A stretch of DNA of 64,000 nucleotides from Yersinia enterocolitica (GTDB taxonomy: Bacteria > Pseudomonadota > Gammaproteobacteria > Enterobacterales > Enterobacteriaceae), in NCBI GenBank assembly GCA_002082245.2, contig NBTC02000002.1, positions 1,860,001-1,924,000 on the forward strand, read 5' to 3'. Both the position numbers and the translations under genes were made by a program. The notes below the pieces were generated by a model. That model worked only from the letters and a program-made list of their open reading frames with translations. It made no database searches and was not told the origin of the DNA. This document shows positions 40,312 through 48,672 of this stretch, piece by piece (within the stretch, counting starts at the first letter, position 1; each line of letters starts with the position of its first letter).

Positions 40312-40575
40312 ATGAAAACTAAACTGAACGAACTGCTTGAGTTCCCTTGTTCTTTTACCTACAAGGTAATGGGCATTGCAGAACCACAGTTGGTAAACCA
40401 GGTGGTAGAAGTGGTACAGCGCCATGCTCCGGGTGATTATACCCCGCAGGTAAAACCGAGCAGCAAAGGCAACTTTCACTCCGTCTCCATCACCATTACA
40501 GCCACCCATATTGATCAAGTGGAAATCCTGTATAAAGAGCTGGCCGACCTTGAACTGGTGCGAATGGTACTGTAG
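40312..40575 (+). CDS. ybeD: YbeD, DUF493 family protein
   Basis: An 87-residue cytoplasmic protein with an ACT-like alpha/beta fold known from its E. coli homologue. The run [20 protein letters not shown] and the C-terminal [15 protein letters not shown] are family hallmarks. Its function is not settled; it always lies before lipB, which suggests a link to lipoate. The ATG follows AGGAGCGCAC. Confidence 0.93.
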   Translation: MKTKLNELLEFPCSFTYKVMGIAEPQLVNQVVEVVQRHAPGDYTPQVKPSSKGNFHSVSITITATHIDQVEILYKELADLELVRMVL

Positions 40576-40803
40576 TTAAGACCATATAGTTAGGACCATC
40601 GAGTTAAGTCCATATTGCCTACGAGCAAGATACCTAATTTGTACCAAGCCCGCCTTATTATGGCCCGGAGCGGTTATTCACGCTCTGGGCCTTATTTTGC
40701 CTTTTAACCCCATGGTTGAACCGCAAACCTGCTTTTTTAAATGTCAAAATAGTAGCCCCACATCGCTGGGCTGGTATACTGACGCCACCATTTCTGTAAC
40801 CAG

Positions 40804-41490
40804 ATGATGCCTCGCTTGCAACAACACAAGATCATTTTACGTCAGCTAGGGCTACAACCCTATGCCCCCGTATCTCAAGCTATGCATAATTTCACTGAGT
40901 TCCGTACTGACGCCACTCCAGATGAAATCTGGCTGGTTGAGCATCAGCACGTTTTCACTCAAGGTCAGGCGGGAAAAGCCGAACATGTGCTGATGCCCGG
41001 TGATATTCCGGTTATCCAAAGTGATAGAGGCGGTCAGGTCACCTATCATGGCCCCGGCCAGCAAGTCATGTATGTCATGATTGACCTCAAGCGTGCCAAA
41101 ATTGGCGTGCGGCAATTGGTTACCGCGATTGAGAATACCGTGATTCAGACATTGGCTCATTTTGCTATTGACTCACAAGCCCGCCCAGATGCCCCCGGTG
41201 TCTATGTCGGCCAGCAGAAAATATGCTCGTTGGGATTACGCATCCGTAGAGGTTGCTCGTTTCACGGGCTGGCCTTGAATATCGATATGGACCTGGAGCC
41301 GTTCCAACGCATAAACCCATGCGGTTATGCTGGCATGCAAATGACCCAAGTCAGTGCCTTAAAAACAGGGACAACTGTTGCTGATATCCAGCCAATCTTG
41401 GTGCGCGAATTTACCCGCCAATTGGGCTATCCGCAAGCGGAACAGCAGCCATGGTCACTGGCAGACTATTTATCATCTGACGTATCCTAA
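40804..41490 (+). CDS. lipB: Octanoyl-[acyl-carrier-protein]:protein N-octanoyltransferase LipB
   Basis: A 228-residue enzyme that moves octanoate from ACP to lipoyl domains. Motifs are [20 protein letters not shown] near 75-95, the catalytic Lys in [10 protein letters not shown] near 140, and the catalytic Cys in [10 protein letters not shown] near 174. Two ATGs in a row (40804, 40807) are possible starts. LipA downstream completes lipoate. The E. coli gene ybeF between lipB and lipA is absent; the 190 nt gap has nothing coding. Confidence 0.97.
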   Translation: MMPRLQQHKIILRQLGLQPYAPVSQAMHNFTEFRTDATPDEIWLVEHQHVFTQGQAGKAEHVLMPGDIPVIQSDRGGQVTYHGPGQQVMYVMIDLKRAKIGVRQLVTAIENTVIQTLAHFAIDSQARPDAPGVYVGQQKICSLGLRIRRGCSFHGLALNIDMDLEPFQRINPCGYAGMQMTQVSALKTGTTVADIQPILVREFTRQLGYPQAEQQPWSLADYLSSDVS

Positions 41491-41680
41491 GTTAGCCAAT
41501 TGAAATCGTGAATGCCCTGACTCTTTTAAGATAGCCCACGTAATTGGGGGCTGAATAGGATAGGGTAATGATGATATAATTTTTAAACAATTTTCAAAAA
41601 ATTTTTAACGCAAGCCATATCACGTTGAATTTAATGAAAAATCTCAAATTGAGAGATTCAGAACTGGAACCTGCACGATT

Positions 41681-42646
41681 ATGAGTAAACCGATTCAGAT
41701 GGAACGTGGCGTAAAATACCGCGACGCAGATAAAATGGCGTTAATCCCGATTAAAACCGTGGTTACCGAACGTCAGGAACTGTTACGTAAACCCGAATGG
41801 ATGAAAATCAAGCTACCCGCTGACTCCAGCCGCATTCAGGGTATCAAGGCAGCAATGCGTAAAAACGGTCTGCACTCGGTTTGCGAAGAGGCATCCTGCC
41901 CTAACTTGTCAGAGTGCTTCAACCACGGAACGGCGACCTTTATGATCCTCGGCGCAATTTGTACCCGCCGCTGCCCATTCTGTGACGTTGCCCATGGTCG
42001 TCCGGTTACACCTGATGCCAATGAGCCAGAAAAGCTGGCTCAAACAATCAAAGATATGGGATTGCGCTATGTGGTTATCACCTCGGTTGACCGTGATGAC
42101 TTACGCGATGGTGGCGCTCAACATTTTGCAGATTGTATCGCAGCCATTCGAGCCAAAAATCCGACCATAAAAATTGAAACATTGGTGCCTGACTTCCGTG
42201 GCCGTATGGATCGCGCGTTAGATATTTTGACTGTCACCCCACCGGATGTGTTTAACCATAATCTGGAAAACGTACCACGGGTGTATCGCCAAGTGCGACC
42301 TGGGGCTAACTATGAGTGGTCGCTTAAATTACTTGAGCGCTTTAAAGAGGCTCATCCTGATATTCCGACTAAATCAGGTTTGATGGTTGGCTTGGGGGAA
42401 ACCAATGCTGAAATCGTTGAGGTTATGCATGATCTGCGCCGCCATGGAGTAACCATGCTGACTCTAGGGCAATATTTGCAACCAAGCCGCCACCATTTAC
42501 CCGTGCAGCGCTACGTCAGCCCGGCTGAGTTTGACGAAATGAAAGCAGAAGCTATGGCAATGGGCTTTACCCACGCTGCTTGTGGCCCGTTTGTTCGCTC
42601 TTCTTATCATGCCGATCTGCAAGCAAAAGGGTTGGAAGTAAAATAA
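41681..42646 (+). CDS. lipA: Lipoyl synthase
   Basis: A 321-residue radical-SAM enzyme that inserts two sulfurs into octanoyl groups. The auxiliary cluster motif [12 protein letters not shown] is near residues 68-79 and the radical SAM motif CTRRCPFC near 94-101. The end [12 protein letters not shown] carries the conserved RSSY motif whose Ser ligates the auxiliary cluster. It has its own terminator and is convergent with tatE. Confidence 0.98.
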   Translation: MSKPIQMERGVKYRDADKMALIPIKTVVTERQELLRKPEWMKIKLPADSSRIQGIKAAMRKNGLHSVCEEASCPNLSECFNHGTATFMILGAICTRRCPFCDVAHGRPVTPDANEPEKLAQTIKDMGLRYVVITSVDRDDLRDGGAQHFADCIAAIRAKNPTIKIETLVPDFRGRMDRALDILTVTPPDVFNHNLENVPRVYRQVRPGANYEWSLKLLERFKEAHPDIPTKSGLMVGLGETNAEIVEVMHDLRRHGVTMLTLGQYLQPSRHHLPVQRYVSPAEFDEMKAEAMAMGFTHAACGPFVRSSYHADLQAKGLEVK

Positions 42647-42649
42647 ATA

Positions 42650-42682
42650 AATTGGCCTGATGAGACTTTCAGGCCAATTTTA
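42650..42682 (+). terminator. Terminator after lipA
   Basis: AATTGGCCTGA and TCAGGCCAATT pair in an 11 bp stem with TGAGACTT as loop, followed by TTA. It lies just past the lipA stop. Confidence 0.88.
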
Positions 42683-42718
42683 TGAAATATTTAGTTACAC
42701 CTTAAATGCCAGACAAGC

Positions 42719-42749
42719 AAAAACGGATTTCCACTGGAGATCCGTTTTC
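42719..42749 (-). terminator. Terminator on the tatE side of the lipA-tatE gap
   Basis: On the minus strand AAAACGGAT and ATCCGTTTT frame a 10-nt partly paired loop and are followed by TTTTG. It lies about 100 nt past the tatE stop. It can form on both strands. Confidence 0.65.
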
Positions 42750-42846
42750 TGTTATCAGACATAATAAGTTTGCTGATAATAGCTAAGTTAAAGAATTTTC
42801 ATCCTGCCGCTTTCACCGGAATACCGGTTATATCGAGCGAGGGCAA

Positions 42847-43068
42847 TCAGTCCTTATGCTCAATTGGTGGTGTTGTTTTGGTTTCAACGGCCGTTTTAGC
42901 TTCAGCAACAGGCGCCGCCGCAGGTGCATCATCATTACCCATAGCCTTTTTAAAGCCTTTCAGGGCAGCCCCCAGATCCGCGCCCAACGTGCGCAATTTG
43001 CTGGTTCCAAACAACAACACAATCAATATGCCGACTACCAACAATTTGGTAATACTGATACCTTCCAT
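42847..43068 (-). CDS. tatE: TatE, twin-arginine translocase TatA paralogue
   Basis: A 73-residue protein with one N-terminal membrane helix (ITKLLVVGILIVLLFGTSKL), an amphipathic helix (LRTLGADLGAALKGFKKAMG) and an acidic/Ala-rich tail. It belongs to the TatA/E family that forms the export pore. I chose ATG 43068 (MEGISITK) because it aligns with E. coli TatE and has AAGAAGGTGAG upstream; GTG 43074 adds two residues. Convergent with lipA, as in E. coli. Confidence 0.92.
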   Translation of the reverse strand: MEGISITKLLVVGILIVLLFGTSKLRTLGADLGAALKGFKKAMGNDDAPAAAPVAEAKTAVETKTTPPIEHKD

Positions 43069-43108
43069 ACTCACCTTCTTGATTAGCTCTGTTCATTAAA
43101 CAATGAAT

Positions 43109-43224
43109 ATATCCTTCTTACTGGATATTGCGCCAATGTGAGCACATCTCACGCCCTGAATCACTCACATGAGTCAGAATGGTGGGATTCACTCGCGAGC
43201 GACAACGCCAATGACGTTGGATAT
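43109..43224. repeat. Degenerate ERIC-like element upstream of tatE
   Basis: About 116 bp: ATATCCTTC at one end, CCTGAATCACTCACATGAGT and GGGATTCACTCGCGAGCGAC in the centre, and CGTTGGATAT at the other end. The order matches a reverse ERIC but the arms are diverged. The remaining 43225-43400 is AT-rich with no gene I can support. Confidence 0.5.
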
Positions 43225-43400
43225 TGTTAAATAATGGCCTATTTACGAATAAATTACCGATTAAAACAACAGTAATATGTAACAGATTTCGTTAGTGAAC
43301 TATGATTACTCAGAGTCTATTATCACTTATTTTGACTCATTCCGGATGAGACATTGCCGTTAACATCCCCCCAAAGCAAAAAGAAAGAGGGAGCCGCCAA

Positions 43401-44453
43401 TTGCCTTATTCAAGTAGAATAAACACCCGTCGGTCAGGGTTAAGTTTTGCTAAAAGAACTTATTTACCTCGAGCATTTGGCTTAGGTGTAGGTATGTTTT
43501 GTGTAGGCTCAGTGCTCTACACACAGCATTCCCCATTATGGCTATGGCTGATGCTAGCTATTAATGGGTTGATATGGCCACATATTGCATTCTTGCTGGC
43601 GTTGCGGTCTGAACAACCGTTTGAGCAAGAAATAATCAACATGAAAATAGACTCTGCGTTGGGTGGCGTCTGGGTGGCAATAATGTCGTTCAATGCTTTG
43701 CCATCCATTGTTATTCTATCCATGATGAGTATGAATAATATTGCTTCCGGGGGTAAGAACATTTTTTGCAAAGGTTTAGCCTTGCAAATCTCCTGTAGCT
43801 TATTGACTGCATGGATATTTAACTTGCCCTTTGAACCTGAAACTTCCCCCATTCAGGTTTATGCTTGTTTGCCGATGATAATTATCTACCCTTCCCTACT
43901 CGGATTAGTAACCTATCGAACTGCAAAGCGTTTGGCCGAAAACAAAGAAGAGCTATTACGTATTAGTGTAAGAGATGGGTTAACTGGTTTGTATAACCGC
44001 AGACATTGGGAACACCAGTTACATAATCAATTTGACAGTTGCCGGCGCTATCAGCACGGCGCAACACTCATTTTACTTGATATTGATAACTTCAAAGCCA
44101 TAAATGACACCTTTGGCCATGCCGTCGGCGATGAAGCCATTACGGTTCTTGCTGAGGAGTTATTATTAGGGCTGCGGGCCATTGATATTGTCGGTCGCTA
44201 TGGTGGCGACGAGTTCGGTGCTATTTTGCCCAATACCACCGCCGAACAAACCCGCGAAGTATTAACGCGAATTCAAGAAAAACTAGCTGAATTAGCCTTT
44301 ACGCAAGCCCCCACGCTGCAACTTAGAGTAAGTGCTGGCATTGCTGATTACAGGCACGACATGATTAATTATCAGCAATGGTTGAAAGCGGCTGACTCCG
44401 CACTGTACCAGGCAAAAGATAATGGTCGTAATCGTATTGAGCTGGCCAGTTAA
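43401..44453 (+). CDS. dgcC: Diguanylate cyclase, MASE2-GGDEF (DgcC/AdrA type)
   Basis: A 350-residue membrane protein making cyclic di-GMP. The N-terminal MASE2 domain (about 1-180) begins RRSGLSFAKRTYLPRAFGLG and has several helices. The GGDEF domain (about 185-345) has DGLTGLYNRRHWE, LLDIDNFKAINDTFGHAVGDEA and an intact active loop RYGGDEFGAI. The layout closely matches E. coli DgcC/AdrA, which activates cellulose synthesis. It starts with TTG after AAAGAGGGAG. The gene lies between tatE and crcB, unlike in E. coli, where dgcC sits elsewhere. An RxxD inhibitory site is not obvious five residues upstream of GGDEF. Confidence 0.88.
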   Translation: MPYSSRINTRRSGLSFAKRTYLPRAFGLGVGMFCVGSVLYTQHSPLWLWLMLAINGLIWPHIAFLLALRSEQPFEQEIINMKIDSALGGVWVAIMSFNALPSIVILSMMSMNNIASGGKNIFCKGLALQISCSLLTAWIFNLPFEPETSPIQVYACLPMIIIYPSLLGLVTYRTAKRLAENKEELLRISVRDGLTGLYNRRHWEHQLHNQFDSCRRYQHGATLILLDIDNFKAINDTFGHAVGDEAITVLAEELLLGLRAIDIVGRYGGDEFGAILPNTTAEQTREVLTRIQEKLAELAFTQAPTLQLRVSAGIADYRHDMINYQQWLKAADSALYQAKDNGRNRIELAS

Positions 44454-44512
44454 AAACTATTCCCAATAGATTTCATGATGTAAAAAGTCAGTGTATTATT
44501 GATTCGTAAGCT

Positions 44513-44577
44513 CTGGAGATGACATTCCTCCATAACCGCCCTTCAAGGCTGATGATGTCTACGTAACCTTTTCATTA
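44513..44577 (+). ncRNA. Fluoride riboswitch (crcB motif)
   Basis: The sequence contains GGAGATGACATTCCTCC, then ATAACCGCCCTTCAAGGC, then TGATGATGTCTACG, in the order and spacing of the crcB RNA motif. The hairpin loop GATGACAT can pair with ATGTC downstream to make the conserved pseudoknot. It lies about 95 nt before crcB, the fluoride channel gene, which is the standard arrangement. Expected to switch crcB on when fluoride binds. Confidence 0.85.
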
Positions 44578-44669
44578 AGGTGCGTAGTATTGCGCCTAAG
44601 CCTTTCTGAAAAGCCCATTAATAATGACCAACTACCCCGCACGATGGGTATCCATAATGAAAGGTATTT

Positions 44670-45053
44670 ATGTTTAATACATTACTCGCAGTATTTATTG
44701 GTGGTGGCGTGGGCAGCGTTGCTCGCTGGCTGGTCAGTATGAAGCTAAACAGCTTATCACCCCATGTCCCCGTGGGAACACTGCTGGTAAACCTGATAGG
44801 TGCTTTTATCATTGGTCTGACATTGGCGCTGTTTACCCGCATTGCACATATTGATCCCGTATGGAAGCTTCTGATTACGACAGGTTTTTGTGGTGGTCTA
44901 ACGACATTTTCCACCTTCTCTGTGGAAGTGGTTTATCTCATTCAGGAAGGTAAGCTGGCATGGGCGGCGGGGACTGTTTTACTTAATCTGGCCGGGTCAC
45001 TTGCGATGACGATGCTGGCCTTTATATTGGTCAATCACTTCGCGGGGCAATAA
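44670..45053 (+). CDS. crcB: Fluoride channel CrcB (Fluc)
   Basis: A 127-residue inner-membrane protein with four helices that forms a dual-topology dimer exporting fluoride. Motifs are [13 protein letters not shown] near residue 11, [17 protein letters not shown] near 35 and [17 protein letters not shown] near 69 with the key Phe-x-x-Phe/Thr path. Controlled by the fluoride riboswitch just upstream. Confidence 0.95.
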   Translation: MFNTLLAVFIGGGVGSVARWLVSMKLNSLSPHVPVGTLLVNLIGAFIIGLTLALFTRIAHIDPVWKLLITTGFCGGLTTFSTFSVEVVYLIQEGKLAWAAGTVLLNLAGSLAMTMLAFILVNHFAGQ

Positions 45054-45206
45054 TAGCGAGTAACTATAAATAGTTTAACTTTCCGGGTAGTCCATTATAT
45101 TGCCCGGAAACGTGCAAGATAAAGAAAGTCACGGGTCGGGTGGTATCGTCTTAATGTTTTCTTAATCTACGAACCGGATAATCATTTGCCAGAGAACAGT
45201 TAGCCG

Positions 45207-45329
45207 ATGGTGGTGACTGATGTGCTGGATAACACTATGTTTGGATTACCAAAAAAACGGGCTGAGTGGCTAACAGTTATTTTTTGCCTGGTCATCACCG
45301 TGATGTTTCTCAAAGCCTATCTGTTCTAA
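45207..45329 (+). CDS. Small membrane protein of 40 residues, unknown
   Basis: Reads MVVTDVLDNTMFGLPKKRAE then WLTVIFCLVITVMFLKAYLF. It has one predicted helix over the last ~20 residues after a basic PKKR segment, an N-in membrane anchor pattern. An internal ATG at codon 11 would give a 30-residue form. The Shine-Dalgarno is weak (AGAGAACAG about 10 nt upstream). I do not recognise it. In E. coli the nearby gene is pagP, which is not seen here. Confidence 0.55.
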   Translation: MVVTDVLDNTMFGLPKKRAEWLTVIFCLVITVMFLKAYLF

Positions 45330-45435
45330 CTTTGATGTGTTACTTCTCTCAATTCTACTTTTGTTGATTGTAAAACAACGAGTTGTGTCGTGTCGTTCAA
45401 CAAAAGCCCTCTTTTTACCTTATTGGTAATACCCA

Positions 45436-45466
45436 TAAAAAACCCGCCTATAGAGGCGGGTTTTAA
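45436..45466 (-). terminator. Terminator of cspE (works on both strands)
   Basis: AAAACCCGCC TATAGA GGCGGGTTTT: a 10 bp stem with A and T runs on each side. It follows cspE on the minus strand by 14 nt and can also end plus-strand transcripts. Confidence 0.9.
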
Positions 45467-45480
45467 CAAATATGGGCTAC

Positions 45481-45690
45481 TTAGATAGCGATAACATTAG
45501 CAGCAGATGGGCCTTTGGCACCGTTCGTGATTTCAAATTCTACACGCTGGCCTTCAGCAAGAGTTTTGAAACCATTGCTAGCGATGGCTGAGAAATGAAC
45601 GAAAACGTCCTTGCTGCCATCTTCTGGGGTAATGAAGCCGAAACCTTTGGACTCATTGAACCACTTAACGCTACCTTTAATCTTAGACAT
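45481..45690 (-). CDS. cspE: Cold-shock-family RNA chaperone CspE
   Basis: A 69-residue single cold-shock domain protein that melts RNA hairpins and antiterminates. RNP1 is KGFGFITP and RNP2 is DVFVHFSAI; the exposed aromatic WF pair is in SVKWFNES. The sequence fits CspE/CspC rather than CspA. ATG 45690 ([11 protein letters not shown]) is the family start; the 30-residue upstream extension is its leader. The leader up to ~45780 may be structured. Confidence 0.95.
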   Translation of the reverse strand: MSKIKGSVKWFNESKGFGFITPEDGSKDVFVHFSAIASNGFKTLAEGQRVEFEITNGAKGPSAANVIAI

Positions 45691-45956
45691 CAAACTTACC
45701 TTTACGTGAATGTTGGACACAAATAGTGTGTCAACTACAGTACAGCAATAGAACCGTTTTTTGTCCACAGCCGAGATCACAAAAAGAAGAGAAAAAGTGA
45801 AAAACGCCGTTTTTTGGCTCTGTTTCTAGCACAGAAAACCACATTTTTTTGCTTTTGTAGTTCACCATTATGGCGCTGATAAACGCCTCAGCGAACTGAC
45901 AGGCTGTATCTGAACGCTATTCACCTGTATTATACTTAGCCATTGGATACGCTAAT

Positions 45957-46448
45957 ATGAGATGCATGATGAACGGTAGAATAACAACTTTTTTTGAAGA
46001 TAAAGGCTTTGGTTTTATCACCGATGAGAACGGAGATAACCGTTATTTTCACGTTATTAAAGTTGCTAATCCCGAGATGATCAAAAAAGGGGCCGAGGTT
46101 ACCTTTGAGCCAACAACCAATACCAAAGGGTTGTCGGCATTTGCGGTAAAAGTAGCAATCGAGAGTAAATACATATTCATTGCTAACGAGAGAATCAAAC
46201 TCACCAGCATCAAGTCATTCAATACTTTTACTAAAGAAGTCCCTGCACAGGCCGAGGTAGACAAGGCTAATACTATACTTTCAGTAAATTTACTGATGAA
46301 CAAAATCCGGCCGCAGGAAGAAGATATTTCAGAAAAAACCGTGCCATTGAAAATGTTATCAATTACGACATTCCAGAATGTAACTTATACGTTTTCTGAA
46401 CATGAGGTTGATATCGAGAGTACGGTTGCTAAATTGAAGAGTATTTAA
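45957..46448 (+). CDS. Cold-shock-domain protein with an extra C-terminal domain
   Basis: Up to 163 residues; ATGs at 45957, 45966 and 45969 are all possible, and MNGRITTFFEDKG is the homology-based start. The first ~65 residues are a cold-shock domain with intact RNP1 (KGFGFITDE) but altered RNP2 (RYFHVIKV instead of VFVHF) and Phe-Phe replacing the usual Trp-Phe. The following ~95 residues (IANERIKLTSIKSFNTFTKE ...) match no domain I know. It is divergent from cspE. Function unknown, probably RNA binding. Confidence 0.75.
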   Translation: MRCMMNGRITTFFEDKGFGFITDENGDNRYFHVIKVANPEMIKKGAEVTFEPTTNTKGLSAFAVKVAIESKYIFIANERIKLTSIKSFNTFTKEVPAQAEVDKANTILSVNLLMNKIRPQEEDISEKTVPLKMLSITTFQNVTYTFSEHEVDIESTVAKLKSI

Positions 46449-46495
46449 TACTGATTCTATTTCTCTTGAAACTAGGGGATATCAGCACCCTCAAG

Positions 46496-46519
46496 CAGCC
46501 CCAAATGCCTTTGGGGCTG
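46496..46519 (+). other. Perfect hairpin after the cold-shock-domain gene
   Basis: CAGCCCCAAA TGCC TTTGGGGCTG forms a 10 bp perfect stem with a 4-nt loop, about 48 nt past the gene. It lacks a T-run, so it may be a weak terminator or a stability element. Confidence 0.5.
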
Positions 46520-46636
46520 TCCGGTCTACCCGGAAAGTTAGATGCTGGCATCCCTGCCCGCTAACGCAAGAAAATCCCTTTGATATCCTCTGGTGTTGAC
46601 GCTAGAAATAATAAAAAATCAGATTATTTTCATTAA

Positions 46637-47248
46637 CTACTTGAACATAAACATTTTAATCAACTCAACGTCAGTACGAGCACCTAGCTTCTTCATAGCA
46701 GAACGTTTTTGTCCGCTAACTGTCTTCTCACTTTTCTTCAAAATTCTGGCGATATCGCCGCCTGAAAAACCTTCATTAAATAGTTTCAACACAATATTTT
46801 CATTTGGCGTCAAATATTGCCGCTCTGATGATGCCAGCCCCAACACCTTGGTAACTTTACGTTCGACCAGATTCTCTTTAAGTCCGCGCAGTTTTCGTTT
46901 AAATACAGAGGTAATCTTGTTGATTACTGTATCAACCGAATCTTCTCTGAAGATCATGGTTACATTGCTGAACCTAGGAATACCTTGTAAAAAGCTATTC
47001 AGTCTGGCATCACAAATCAAAAAAACATCGGCTTCAGAAGGAGCCTTATCCAAACGTTTCAGCGCTTCGAAAAAGCTGAATTCATCAACACCAATAAAAA
47101 TCACATCTGCTGAATAAAATGCTTTTCGATAGAATTTAATCTCTTTTTTAAAACCTAACGATGCAAATATTTTTTTTACGACAGTTACCATACCCAGTGT
47201 TTGATATTTATCGTTATCGACTATCATACAGCTTATCATATTGGCCAC
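46637..47248 (-). CDS. LuxR-type response-regulator-like transcription factor
   Basis: A 203-residue protein, or 200 if ATG 47239 (MISCMIVDND) is used. The N-terminus resembles a receiver (MIVDNDKYQTLG; VDEFSFFEALKRL; FLICDARLNSFL), but the usual phospho-acceptor Asp is unclear. The C-terminal ~60 residues are a LuxR/GerE helix-turn-helix: LTPNENIVLKLFNEGFSGGD, KKSEKTVSGQKRSAMKKLG. The domain order is like RcsB, FimZ and RcsA. It is divergent from the acyltransferase-like gene. The region is AT-rich, which suggests acquisition. Confidence 0.8.
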   Translation of the reverse strand: MANMISCMIVDNDKYQTLGMVTVVKKIFASLGFKKEIKFYRKAFYSADVIFIGVDEFSFFEALKRLDKAPSEADVFLICDARLNSFLQGIPRFSNVTMIFREDSVDTVINKITSVFKRKLRGLKENLVERKVTKVLGLASSERQYLTPNENIVLKLFNEGFSGGDIARILKKSEKTVSGQKRSAMKKLGARTDVELIKMFMFK

Positions 47249-47595
47249 ACCCGTTAGCGCTTCAGCACCCCATGAATGGTTAACTCATATCTGTTTGCAA
47301 TGAAATAAATATCATTATAAATCAAATAGATAACGCGATATACTTTCCTACTTGTTAGTAGAACATAGGGGAAAGGAGAGCGATATAGGATGTCAACACC
47401 GGAGGGTGTAGGAAACGTCTGTTTCTCTGTGGAATATTTCCTTATTTTTGTTTCAGTTTGCCAAACGTGACAGCATTCAGATTGTATGCAAAAATGTAAA
47501 AATATTAGTAGTCTGAATAGGAAGGTTCTGATGCAAACCATACACCCTATGAAGCTGCATCTCTCATTTAACCTTATTTTAAGTCAAACTACTTT

Positions 47596-48561
47596 ATGAG
47601 AAACGTCGGTTTACATGCCCTAAAAACGTTAAGCTGCTTTTCTGCCGTTACTTTCTACTCTGCAAGTAAAACCTGTACTGACCAGTGTTTTTTAGGCGGC
47701 GAAGTAATGAGTGTTCTATACTTTTTATCGATTATTGCTACCCCATTATTTTTCATGATCATCGGTTATATCGACTCTAATGATGAGATAGATCAAAAGG
47801 ATATCCTCAGTAAATTAAAATCTATAATAACGATTATTATCTTTTGGAACGTCCTTTTCTATTTTATCAATGAGGATGGCTTCAAACGAGGGTATTTCCT
47901 ACAAAGTTGGCTTTTGTTCAGCATTGCCATTATTTATCTGCTTAACCCGATAATCTCGAAGGTTTTGAAAAGCAACAGAACGGCCATCATAACCCTTTCG
48001 TGTCTGGTTATTTTCTCGATTACGATCGATCTGATCAGCGCCTTCACTGAAAGGCCATATTTAATTGATTTCCCACAATATTTTAGATTATGGACTTGGG
48101 TTTTCTATTATATAACCGGTAGGTTCCTCTGCTCAAAGATGTGCCAGAAAATAACCAAGTTACCGAGAGTGCGTCTCATCGCTAAAGTGCTGCTGCTGCC
48201 AACAGCAATCTCAATGTATTTTTACGAAAGTTTTATGTCGATACATGTATATAAAACAGTGAATGCAGGTTATTTCCTTGATAACTTACACGTTTTAATA
48301 CTAAGTTTATGTTTATTTGTCATATTTGATAACTTTGACACTAAACACCAATGGATAAAGAAAACATTGGCCTATATCAGCCCCTCAATGATCGGGGTGT
48401 ATATACTGCATGATGGAATTTTCTATTTCATTGCCAGTGCATATAACTTATCCGACGTCACGCTGAGATTTACGTTACTACTGTCAGTGTTTGCTGCTTC
48501 TGTATTATTGTCGCGTATCCTATTACTCAATAAGTACACATCCCGCTTTATCTCATTTTAA
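47596..48561 (+). CDS. Membrane acyltransferase-3-like protein
   Basis: A 321-residue integral membrane protein with about ten helices. The N-terminal NVGLHALKTLSCFSAVTFY and C-terminal SMIGVYILHDGIFYFI segments look like acyltransferase family 3 (OafA/WecH/IcaC type), which O-acylate surface glycans. The His normally ending the first helix appears replaced by Tyr/Ser (VTFYS), so catalysis is uncertain. It is AT-rich relative to neighbours, with a 347 nt AT-rich gap (47249-47595) before it that probably holds two divergent promoters. The substrate is not known. Confidence 0.7.
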   Translation: MRNVGLHALKTLSCFSAVTFYSASKTCTDQCFLGGEVMSVLYFLSIIATPLFFMIIGYIDSNDEIDQKDILSKLKSIITIIIFWNVLFYFINEDGFKRGYFLQSWLLFSIAIIYLLNPIISKVLKSNRTAIITLSCLVIFSITIDLISAFTERPYLIDFPQYFRLWTWVFYYITGRFLCSKMCQKITKLPRVRLIAKVLLLPTAISMYFYESFMSIHVYKTVNAGYFLDNLHVLILSLCLFVIFDNFDTKHQWIKKTLAYISPSMIGVYILHDGIFYFIASAYNLSDVTLRFTLLLSVFAASVLLSRILLLNKYTSRFISF

Positions 48562-48672
48562 TTGCTATCGGCTGGCCGACCAAACGTGATAATAGGCCAG
48601 CCAGAGCTTTTGATTATGCCTGGTTGTATCTCGTCTTGAGGTCGTTAAGAAGGCAGCAGTGGGGTTGACCGG

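Noticed and set aside
47254..47541. 95-residue minus-strand frame upstream of the LuxR-type gene
   Set aside because: No family resemblance, no ribosome site, odd composition, and it fills a gap expected to hold divergent promoters.
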